Shown piece by piece: positions 13,188 through 20,875 of a stretch of DNA of 22,471 nt. The notes under the pieces are model-generated. The model did not search any database. It saw only the letters and a program-made list of their open reading frames with translations, and had not been told where the DNA came from. The position numbers and the translations under genes were made by a program. The DNA is taken from assembly GCA_035707965.1 (NCBI GenBank), contig DASSTJ010000214.1, positions 1 to 22,471 on the forward strand, given 5' to 3'. Each line of letters starts with the position of its first letter. Within the stretch, counting starts at the first letter, position 1. This DNA is from DASSTJ01 sp035707965 (GTDB lineage Bacteria > Actinomycetota > Actinomycetes > Actinomycetales > Angustibacteraceae).

Positions 13188-14302
13188 CACACGCGTCCGC
13201 GCAGCACGACCGCCGTCGGGTGAGCCAGTACCCCGACCTCCTCGCGTGGGTCGTCGGCGTACACCACCAGGTCGGCGGACTCCCCCTCGTCGAGCCCCGG
13301 ACGCCCGAGCCAACGGCGCGCCGCCCAGCTCGCCGCGCCGACCGCGTCGAGCCGGGGCAGCCCGGCCGTCACGAGCTCCGCGACCTCCTGAGCGACGAGC
13401 CCGTGCGGCAGCGACCCGCCGGCGTCCGTGCCGACGTAGACCGGCACGCCCTCCTCGTAGGCGGACCGCACGGTGTCGTACCGCCGGGCGTGGAGCTCGC
13501 GCATGTGCGCCGCGTACGCCGGGAACTTGGCCTGGCCGGCTGCCGCGAACTCGGGGAAGTTCTCGATGTTGACCAGCGTCGGGACGATGGCGACGCCCCG
13601 CTCGGCAGCGGCCATGGTGGTGTCGAACGTGAGCCCGGTCGCATGCTCGATGCCGTCGATCCCGGCGTCGAGCAGGTCGGGCAGGCAGTCCTCGCCGAAG
13701 CAGTGCGCGGTGACGCGCGCGCCCTCCGCGTGCGCGGCGTCCATCGCGGCCTTCAGCGCGTCCAGCGGCCAGCACGGTGCCAAGTCACCCGCGTCGCGGT
13801 CGATCCAGTCACCGACGAGCTTGACCCAGCCGTCGCCCCGGCGCGCCTCCTGGGCGACGTACTCGGGCAGCTGCTCCGGCTCGATCTCCCAGGCGTAGTT
13901 GCGGATGTACCGCTTGGTGCGGGCGATGTGGCGTCCGGCCCGGATGATGCGCGGCAGGTCGTCCCGGTCGTCCACCCAGCGCGTGTCCGCGGGGCTGCCG
14001 GCGTCCCGCAGCAGCAGGGCTCCGGCCTCACGGTCCGCCGTGGCCTGCTGCTCGGACGTCGCGTCGTCCACCGCCCCGTGCGCGTCGAGCCCGACGTGGC
14101 AGTGCGCGTCGACCAGACCGGGCAGCACCCAGCCGTCCACTCTCGCCACGTCGGCACTCGAGGTGCCGGACGTCGGGATGCTGGCTGGTCGCTCGAACGT
14201 GAGCCGACCGCCCACGACCCACGCCTCGTCGACCACCTCGTGCGGACCGACGAGCACCGGCCCGGTCAGGTGCAGCACCTGGTTCGGCGTGGGCGGGGTC
14301 AC
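13184..14302 (-). CDS. Metal-dependent amidohydrolase downstream of ffh
   Basis: A 372-residue amidohydrolase-superfamily enzyme (imidazolonepropionase/prolidase-like subgroup). The metal ligands are visible in order: His67 and His69 (VDAHCHVGLD), Lys161 (VKLVGDW), His200 (VTAHCFGED), His220 (GIEHATG) and Asp293 (VGTDAGGSLPHG). Residues 1-60 and the last 40 form the usual beta-sandwich flanks. The substrate is not predictable. M. tuberculosis has a similar gene (Rv2915c) beside ffh, so the link to the SRP gene is old, though its meaning is unknown. The start is the GTG at 14302, overlapping the ffh TGA as GTGA, and its own stop overlaps the next gene the same way. Cytoplasmic; no signal peptide. 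Confidence 0.9.
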   Translation of the reverse strand: MTPPTPNQVLHLTGPVLVGPHEVVDEAWVVGGRLTFERPASIPTSGTSSADVARVDGWVLPGLVDAHCHVGLDAHGAVDDATSEQQATADREAGALLLRDAGSPADTRWVDDRDDLPRIIRAGRHIARTKRYIRNYAWEIEPEQLPEYVAQEARRGDGWVKLVGDWIDRDAGDLAPCWPLDALKAAMDAAHAEGARVTAHCFGEDCLPDLLDAGIDGIEHATGLTFDTTMAAAERGVAIVPTLVNIENFPEFAAAGQAKFPAYAAHMRELHARRYDTVRSAYEEGVPVYVGTDAGGSLPHGLVAQEVAELVTAGLPRLDAVGAASWAARRWLGRPGLDEGESADLVVYADDPREEVGVLAHPTAVVLRGRVW

Positions 14303-15918
14303 CGGCCGAGGAACTTCTCGAAGCCGGCCGGCAGTCCCTGCGACAGCTTCTGCGCGGCCTCGGCCGCGTTCTCGTTGCTCGCGCCGAACGCCGCGCCCGG
14401 GTCCATGCGCTCGAGCGCTGCGGCGCCCTGGTTCTGCGCGGCCCGCTCCTGGGCGAGCCGCTCCTGCTCGGCGCGCTTCGCGGGGTTGCCGCTCTTGCCT
14501 TTCTTCTTCTGCTGCTTGCCCTTCGCCTTGCGGCCGGGGCCGGTGCCACCCATACCCGGCATGCCGGGGATGCCGCCCATGCCGCGGCGCATCTGCTTCA
14601 TCATCTTCTGGGCCTCGGTGAGCCGCTGCAGCAGCGCGTTCACGTCCGCGACGGAGCGGCCCGACCCTCGCGCGATGCGCGCGCGCCGGGAGCCGTTGAT
14701 GACCTTCGGGTGCTGGCGCTCGAACGGCGTCATGGAGCGCACCATCGCCTCGACGCGGTCGAACTCGCGCTCGTCGATGCTGTCGAGCTGCGCCTTCATC
14801 TGCGCCATGCCGGGCATCATGCCGAGCATCTTCTTCAGCGAGCCCATCTGCTTCACGGCCGCCATCTGCGCGAGGAAGTCGTCGAAGGTGAACTCCTCCT
14901 CCTCGACGAACTTGCGCGCCATGCGCTGCGCCTGATCGGCGTCGAAGGCCTTCTCCGCCTGCTCGATCAGCGTGAGCACGTCGCCCATGTCGAGGATGCG
15001 CGACGCCATGCGGTCGGGGTGGAAGACCTCGACGTCCTCGAGCTTCTCGCCGGTGGACGCGAACATGATCGGACGGCCGGTGACCGAGGCCACGGACAGG
15101 GCGGCTCCACCACGGGCGTCGCCGTCGAGCTTCGACAGCACCACGCCGGTGAAGTCGACGCCCTCGAGGAAGGCCTGGGCCGTCGTCACGGCGTCCTGGC
15201 CGATCATCGCGTCGATGACGAACAGCACCTCGTCGGGCGAGATCGCCGTCCGGATGTCGGCGGCCTGCTGCATGAGCTCGGCGTCGACGCCCAGTCGGCC
15301 GGCGGTGTCGACGATGACCACGTCGTGCTGCCGCGCCCGCGCCTCCTCGATGCCGGCCTGCGACACCCGCACTGGGTCACCGAACGACGCGCGGCCCAGG
15401 TCGGCGTCGGCCACCTCGCCCTGGTTGCCCTTCTCGGGAGCGAACACCGGCACGCCGGCGCGCTCGCCCACCACCTGCAGCTGGGTGACCGCGTTGGGCC
15501 GCTGGAGGTCGGCGGCCACGAGGATCGGCGTGTGGCCCTCGCTGCGCAGCAGCCGCGCCAGCTTGCCCGCGAACGTCGTCTTGCCCGACCCCTGCAGGCC
15601 GGCCAGCATGATCACCGTCGGGGGGTTCTTGGCGAAGCTGAGCCGCCGCGTCTGGCCGCCGAGCACTCCGACCAGCTCGTCGTTGACGATCTTGACGACC
15701 TGCTGCGCCGGGTTCAGTGCACCGGAAACCTCGTCACCGAGCGCCCGCTCCCGCACCTTCGCGGTGAACTCGCGGACGACGGGCAGCGCGACGTCCGCCT
15801 CGAGCAAGGCCGTGCGGATCTCCTTGACGGTCGCGGCGACGTCGGCCTCGGAGAGCCGGCCCTTGCCACGGAGGTTCTTGAACGTGGCGGCCAGGCGGTC
15901 GGACAGGGTAGAGAACAC
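14299..15918 (-). CDS. ffh: Signal recognition particle protein Ffh
   Basis: SRP GTPase that binds signal sequences on translating ribosomes and docks with FtsY. The 539-residue protein has the N domain (1-90) and a G domain with GLQGSGKTT (107-115), ADLQRPNA (136-143), DTAGR (204-208) and SKLDGDARGG (262-271). The Met-rich M domain (about 310-450) holds the 4.5S-RNA-binding NGSRRARIARGSG block (408-420). The region after 450 is a Gly/Met stretch and a basic KAKGKQQKKKGK segment, followed by an Ala/Glu tail, making it about 85 residues longer than E. coli Ffh. The GTG start at 15918 follows GAGGGAC by about eight bases. The SRP RNA gene was not found here. Confidence 0.97.
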   Translation of the reverse strand: MFSTLSDRLAATFKNLRGKGRLSEADVAATVKEIRTALLEADVALPVVREFTAKVRERALGDEVSGALNPAQQVVKIVNDELVGVLGGQTRRLSFAKNPPTVIMLAGLQGSGKTTFAGKLARLLRSEGHTPILVAADLQRPNAVTQLQVVGERAGVPVFAPEKGNQGEVADADLGRASFGDPVRVSQAGIEEARARQHDVVIVDTAGRLGVDAELMQQAADIRTAISPDEVLFVIDAMIGQDAVTTAQAFLEGVDFTGVVLSKLDGDARGGAALSVASVTGRPIMFASTGEKLEDVEVFHPDRMASRILDMGDVLTLIEQAEKAFDADQAQRMARKFVEEEEFTFDDFLAQMAAVKQMGSLKKMLGMMPGMAQMKAQLDSIDEREFDRVEAMVRSMTPFERQHPKVINGSRRARIARGSGRSVADVNALLQRLTEAQKMMKQMRRGMGGIPGMPGMGGTGPGRKAKGKQQKKKGKSGNPAKRAEQERLAQERAAQNQGAAALERMDPGAAFGASNENAAEAAQKLSQGLPAGFEKFLGR

Positions 15919-15959
15919 GTGGAAGGTCCCTCGGGTTGTCAGGGTGCGTCAGCGTCCCC

Positions 15960-15965
15960 AGGGTA
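15960..15965 (-). promoter_or_regulatory. Candidate -10 (TACCCT) of the ffh promoter
   Basis: TACCCT on the minus strand lies in the 58-base gap between amtB and ffh, about 42 bases before the ffh start. A start site near 15953 would give a leader of about 35 bases. No clear -35 is visible in the amtB end. Confidence 0.4.
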
Positions 15966-15976
15966 CTTGGCCAGCG

Positions 15977-17293
<1,317 letters not shown>

Positions 17294-17357
17294 AGCTGTC
17301 TCCTGTCGGGTCGGGCGGCCGCTGAGCGGGCCGCTGACGCGACGGTCGTGCACGGTC

Positions 17358-17395
17358 GTTTCGACCGAGGTCCTCCGTCGTTACAGGGGCGTGAC
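17358..17395 (-). promoter_or_regulatory. Probable GlnR box upstream of amtB
   Basis: On the minus strand GTCAC (17395-17391), six bases, GTAAC (17384-17380), six bases, a degenerate GGACC (17373-17369), six bases and GAAAC (17362-17358) follow each other at exact 11-base steps. This is the gTnAc-n6-GaAAc-n6-gTnAc-n6-GaAAc layout known for the nitrogen regulator GlnR of Streptomyces and mycobacteria, with three of four half-sites good. A further pair, GAAAC-n6-TTCAC, lies upstream at 17426-17411. Controlling amtB by GlnR is established biology; use of this site is inferred. Confidence 0.55.
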
Positions 17396-17441
17396 GACCT
17401 GGCCGTCCGTGTGAACGCCGTGTTTCGCCGGGTGCCAGTGC

Positions 17442-17447
17442 CAGACT
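17442..17447 (+). promoter_or_regulatory. Candidate -10 (CAGACT) for a leaderless DUF393 message
   Basis: CAGACT is followed by exactly six bases (GGGCGG) and the ATG at 17454, so the message would begin at the start codon. The first base is C rather than T, and no -35 is recognised. The promoter would share the amtB divergent region with the GlnR-like half-sites. Confidence 0.35.
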
Positions 17448-17453
17448 GGGCGG

Positions 17454-17846
17454 ATGATCACGCCGGTGCTGCTCTACGACGGCGACTGCGGCGTCTGCAC
17501 GCGGCTTGCCGGTGCCGTCGTCCGTCACGTCCTCCGACGGCCGGGCGACGTGGTCGTCACGGCCTACCAGGACGTCGACCTGGCCCCCTTGGGTCTGACG
17601 CCTGCGGAGTGCGAGCAGGCGCTGCAGTGGGTGGCCACCGATGGACGCGTCAGCTCAGCGCAGGACGCCGTGGCTCGCCTGCTGCTGGCCGGTCGCCGCT
17701 GGCAGCGGCCGTTCGGCGCCGTGCTGCTCGCCCCGGGCGTCAACGGGCTGGCCGGGCTGGTCTACCGCTGGGTGGCGGCGAACCGTCACCGACTGCCGGG
17801 CGGCACCGCCGCCTGTTCACTGCCGACGTCGCCGCCCGCGTCCTGA
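17454..17846 (+). CDS. DUF393 (DCC family) thiol-disulfide oxidoreductase-like protein
   Basis: A 130-residue protein of the DCC/DUF393 family, a thioredoxin-like group. YDGDCGVCTR (residues 8-17) holds the Asp-x-x-Cys-x-x-Cys-like centre (Asp9, Cys12, Cys15). VYRWVAANRHRLPGG (103-117) followed by Cys121 is the standard family end. No signal peptide, so the active site is probably cytoplasmic. It is the only complete plus-strand gene here and lies divergent from amtB. Its last 20 codons overlap the end of the convergent HTTM gene by 61 bases. DUF393 and HTTM/VKGC-like genes are often neighbours, which hints at a joint redox or membrane role. The ATG at 17454 has no Shine-Dalgarno and looks leaderless. 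Confidence 0.88.
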   Translation: MITPVLLYDGDCGVCTRLAGAVVRHVLRRPGDVVVTAYQDVDLAPLGLTPAECEQALQWVATDGRVSSAQDAVARLLLAGRRWQRPFGAVLLAPGVNGLAGLVYRWVAANRHRLPGGTAACSLPTSPPAS

Positions 17847-18676
17847 GCCTGACGTCCCCAGCGTGCGCGGAGCCGGTCGACATACTGCTCCAGCGGCAGG
17901 AAGGCGAGCATCATCACGAGGTGGGGCCAGAAGGCGATGGTGATGGCGCCGTAGGTCATTGCGTGGAAGCCGAACCACAGGGCCACGATCCGGCGTCGCC
18001 ACCGCTCGGAGACGAAGAAGACCAGCGGTGACGTGAGCTCCGCCGTGAACAGCACCCACTGGAACCAGTGCAGCGTGAACGGCGCGTCGAGAAGCCACTT
18101 CGCCCAGGGTGTGCCTCGCCGCGCCACCGCTCGAACCATCGTGGCCGAGTTGACCCACTCCCAGCCGCCGAAACGCACCTTCGCCCAGGCGGACAGGAAG
18201 TAGGTCGCGATCGCCGCCAGCTGCACGGCCCGCAGGGCGAACCCCGCGGCCTCACTGCGTCTGCGGTCGCCCAGGTGCGCGAGACCGACCGTGGGAAGCA
18301 AGGCGAGCGCCACGACGAAGTCCGCCCGGTCGTGGTCGACCTTGCCGTAGCTGAAGGCGATGTACTGGTACCAGACCCAGCAGATCGCCACCGTCCAGCC
18401 GAGCAGCCGTGGCGCCCGACCCGTCATCGCCGCAACGGCCGCGACAACGCACCCCCACTTCAGAACGTCGACCAGCAGCACCGTGGCGGCGGGCAGGCCC
18501 AGCAGCTTCCCCATGATGAGAGGCTCGTACCAGACCGGGTCCGCTGAGCCGTGATACCAGCCGGAGGTGTGCAGCGCGAGGACGTCGACCACGACGAACG
18601 CGAAGACCAGGAGGCGCAACCAGGCGACGCGGCCGAGCGGGACGGGCGCGAACAGCCAGTCGTGCAGGCGCCTCAC
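17786..18676 (-). CDS. HTTM/VKGC-like multi-pass membrane protein
   Basis: A 296-residue membrane protein with about six to eight hydrophobic segments (for example about 15-35, 60-88, 94-110, 119-135, 148-163, 206-222 and 231-263). It matches the HTTM family, which is related to the membrane part of vitamin-K-dependent gamma-carboxylase. Typical features are FSYGKVDHDRADF near 108-120, LSAWAKVRFGGWEWVN near 161-176 and FTLHWFQWVLFTAELTSP near 200-217. The soluble carboxylase part is missing, so catalysis is unproven. The GTG at 18676 is preferred because it overlaps the upstream stop as GTGA and has GGAG six bases before it. A GTG at 18688 would add four residues. The last 20 residues are low-complexity and lie opposite the DUF393 end. 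Confidence 0.82.
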   Translation of the reverse strand: MRRLHDWLFAPVPLGRVAWLRLLVFAFVVVDVLALHTSGWYHGSADPVWYEPLIMGKLLGLPAATVLLVDVLKWGCVVAAVAAMTGRAPRLLGWTVAICWVWYQYIAFSYGKVDHDRADFVVALALLPTVGLAHLGDRRRSEAAGFALRAVQLAAIATYFLSAWAKVRFGGWEWVNSATMVRAVARRGTPWAKWLLDAPFTLHWFQWVLFTAELTSPLVFFVSERWRRRIVALWFGFHAMTYGAITIAFWPHLVMMLAFLPLEQYVDRLRARWGRQAQDAGGDVGSEQAAVPPGSR

Positions 18677-19134
18677 GAGGCGCTCCACCGGGCCAGCACC
18701 TCGCTGCGTACCTCGCCCGTCGGGCGCCGGTCCACGATGACGATCTGCCGGCGCACCACCCGCAGCGCGATCCAGGTCGGCTGCTCCGGCTTGAGCCGCG
18801 CGTGGCTGCGCGCCAGGGTCGCCAGTCGCTCGGGAGCGGCCTGGATCTGCGGGATCCGGCCCTCGACCTCAGCTCGGTTCAGCCCGACGGTGCCGGGCGA
18901 CAGCGGTGCGGGCACCCACTCCCCGGGAGCGTCCGCCGTCTGCACCTCGATGCCGGTGGCCCACACCGAGCCGGTCGTCTGCTGGCTCGTCGCGAACATC
19001 CGCCACGGGCTGAACGGCCACCAGTGGTCGTTGCCCACGACCGACCCGGCGCAGAACAGGGCCGTCAGCGCGACCACGACGACCACGCGCCACGACTTCG
19101 CCGCCCTGCTCAGGCGCGCCACCGGAGCGTCCAC
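18673..19134 (-). CDS. Single-pass membrane protein with WPFSPW motif, partner of the HTTM gene
   Basis: A 153-residue protein: a basic N-terminus, one membrane segment (about 16-34), then HWWPFSPWRMFA (37-48) just outside the membrane, and a soluble domain rich in beta-like stretches (about 57-70 and 119-135). The C-terminal part includes TWIALRVVRRQIVIVDRRP. I recognise the WPFSPW-MFA signature as one that recurs in proteins beside HTTM genes, but know of no assigned function. Its stop overlaps the HTTM start (GTGA), so the two are surely co-translated. The start is the GTG at 19134: TAGCCT lies exactly six bases upstream and there is no Shine-Dalgarno, suggesting a leaderless message. Confidence 0.75.
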   Translation of the reverse strand: MDAPVARLSRAAKSWRVVVVVALTALFCAGSVVGNDHWWPFSPWRMFATSQQTTGSVWATGIEVQTADAPGEWVPAPLSPGTVGLNRAEVEGRIPQIQAAPERLATLARSHARLKPEQPTWIALRVVRRQIVIVDRRPTGEVRSEVLARWSAS

Positions 19135-19140
19135 GGCGAC

Positions 19141-19146
19141 AGGCTA
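19141..19146 (-). promoter_or_regulatory. Candidate -10 (TAGCCT) for a leaderless start at 19134
   Basis: TAGCCT on the minus strand fits TANNNT and ends six bases (GTCGCC) before the GTG at 19134. It would serve the two-gene WPFSPW/HTTM unit. It lies in the 56-base gap after ftsY. No -35 was recognised. Confidence 0.42.
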
Positions 19147-19190
19147 ACGATCACGCGGGTCCGCGTCCGGCAGGCGCGAGGGCGCGTCGC

Positions 19191-20414
19191 TCAGGCCAGG
19201 AGCGCGTCCACGAACTCCTCGGCGTCGAAGGGTGCCAGGTCGTCCGGCCCCTCTCCGAGCCCGACGAGCTTCACCGGCACGCCGAGCTCGCGCTGCACCG
19301 ATACGACGATGCCGCCCTTGGCGGTGCCGTCCAGCTTGGTCAGCACGATGCCGGTGACATCCACGACCTCGCCGAACACCTGTGCCTGGCGCATGCCGTT
19401 CTGGCCGGTCGTCGCGTCCAGCACGAGCAGCACCTCGTCGACCGGCGAGCGCTTCTCCACGACGCGCTTCACCTTGCCGAGCTCGTCCATGAGGCCAGCC
19501 TTGTTCTGCAGCCGGCCGGCCGTGTCGATCAGCACGACGTCCGCCTCCAGCTCGGCGGCCGCCGCGACCGCGTCGAAGGCGACGGACGCCGGGTCAGCGC
19601 CCTCGCGGTCGGACCGGATCGTCGGGACGCCGACCCGCTGGCCCCACGTCTGCAGCTGGTCAGCGGCGGCAGCCCGGAAGGTGTCAGCGGCGCCGAGGAC
19701 GACGTCCCGGTCCTCGGCGACGAGCACCCGCGCGAGCTTGCCCACCGTGGTCGTCTTGCCCGTGCCGTTGACGCCCACGACGAGCATCACGGTCGGACGG
19801 CCCGGGGTCGTGCCGACGGCGAGCGACCGGTCGAGCGTCGGGTCGACCAGCGTGAGCAGCTCCTCGCGCAGCATCGCCCGCACCTGCTCAGGGTCCTTGA
19901 CACCGTCGACCTTCACCTGCGCGCGCAGCCGGTCGACCAGCTCCGTGGTCGGCCCCACGCCCACGTCGGCCGACAGCAGGACCTCCTCGACCTCGTCCCA
20001 GGTCTCATCGGTGACGTGGTCCCGCGAGAGCAGGTCGAGCAGTCCGCGGCCCAGCGAGGAGTTGGACCGGGCGAGCCGCGCCCGCAGCCGGTGCAGGCGC
20101 CCGGCGGCTGGTGCGGGCCGCTCGACCTGCGGGGTGACCGTCGCCGACTCCGGCACCAGGACGTCCGGCTCCAGGCCGGGTTCCACGTCGGGCGTCGTCG
20201 GCGCAGGACGGTCGAGGACGTCGACGTCCTCGATGGTGCGCTTCAGGGCGTCCCTGGGCGCCGTGGCGTCGTCGCCCACACCCGGCGCGTAGTCGGCGCC
20301 GGGCTGCGGAGCCCGAGGCGGGGTGCGCCGGCCTCGGACCAGCGCGAGGGTCGCGCCGACGGCGAGCAGCAGGACGAGGACGGCGATGACGACGACGAGG
20401 GTGACGGGGTCCAC
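19191..20414 (-). CDS. ftsY: Signal recognition particle receptor FtsY
   Basis: Membrane-side GTPase that receives SRP-ribosome complexes. The 407-residue protein has an N-terminal membrane segment (about 5-27), an acidic/Pro-rich linker (30-100), the N domain (about 105-195) and the G domain. The G domain has GVNGTGKTT (214-222), DTFRAAA (244-250), DTAGR (297-301), TKLDGTAKGG (359-368) and the closing GLGEGPDDL (385-393). Many actinobacterial FtsY proteins carry such a membrane anchor, unlike E. coli. The GTG start at 20414 places the hydrophobic segment right at the N-terminus. Its partner gene ffh is in the same window, about 3.3 kb downstream. ftsY next to smc is a widely conserved arrangement. 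Confidence 0.96.
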   Translation of the reverse strand: MDPVTLVVVIAVLVLLLAVGATLALVRGRRTPPRAPQPGADYAPGVGDDATAPRDALKRTIEDVDVLDRPAPTTPDVEPGLEPDVLVPESATVTPQVERPAPAAGRLHRLRARLARSNSSLGRGLLDLLSRDHVTDETWDEVEEVLLSADVGVGPTTELVDRLRAQVKVDGVKDPEQVRAMLREELLTLVDPTLDRSLAVGTTPGRPTVMLVVGVNGTGKTTTVGKLARVLVAEDRDVVLGAADTFRAAAADQLQTWGQRVGVPTIRSDREGADPASVAFDAVAAAAELEADVVLIDTAGRLQNKAGLMDELGKVKRVVEKRSPVDEVLLVLDATTGQNGMRQAQVFGEVVDVTGIVLTKLDGTAKGGIVVSVQRELGVPVKLVGLGEGPDDLAPFDAEEFVDALLA

Positions 20415-20467
20415 GAGGATGAAGTCTCCCAGACGGAGCGAGGAACGACGGGCGCTGCCCGGGGGCG

Positions 20468-20773
20468 TCAGCGACGGCGCGAGGAACGCGCGCGGGCCGC
20501 GACCCGAGTCGGTGCGTCGCGCAGGTCGATCGTCTCCGGCGCCGTCTCGGGAGACTCCCCGCGGCCCACCGGCAGGCGCTCCGCCAGGTCACCGACGCGC
20601 TCGCGGGCCGCCCCCACGGCACCAGCAGTGCGCTCCCGTGCCTGGTGCACGATCTGCTCGCCCTGCGAGGTGAGCACGTCGCGCCCCTCACGTCGCGCGG
20701 GCACCGCGACCAGGGCGAGGACGACGGCAGCCAGCACGAGGGCGAGCAGCATGCCGATGATGACCGTGAGCAT
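20468..20773 (-). CDS. Small single-pass membrane protein between smc and ftsY
   Basis: A 101-residue protein of unknown function. One membrane segment (residues 3-27, MLTVIIGMLLALVLAAVVLALVAV pattern) is followed by a basic, helical, Ala/Arg/Glu-rich cytoplasmic region (about 28-68) and an Arg-rich end. Such a short anchored helix may associate with the membrane or with nucleic acid, but this is a guess. The ATG at 20773 puts the hydrophobic segment at the N-terminus; a start 12 codons upstream is open but adds unconvincing residues. It sits 102 bases after smc and 53 before ftsY. Small membrane ORFs at this place occur in other actinobacteria. Confidence 0.62.
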   Translation of the reverse strand: MLTVIIGMLLALVLAAVVLALVAVPARREGRDVLTSQGEQIVHQARERTAGAVGAARERVGDLAERLPVGRGESPETAPETIDLRDAPTRVAARARSSRRR

Positions 20774-20875
20774 GCGACCTACGGTGCCGTATCGACGCGC
20801 ACAGCCCAAATCGAACCGCCGACCGGCCCGACACCGTCACAGAACGTGCACATGCCTGCCCCTCGCTCCGGCTGC

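Noticed and set aside
14299..15976. 4.5S/SRP RNA gene beside ffh
   Set aside because: The 58-base gap upstream of ffh has no GGAA-tetraloop SRP hairpin and is too short. The RNA gene must lie elsewhere.
17353..17367. Palindrome CGGTCG-TTT-CGACCG near amtB as a separate operator
   Set aside because: It overlaps the last GlnR-type half-site (GAAAC), and a 6-base arm is not striking in GC-rich DNA, so it is not listed as its own site.
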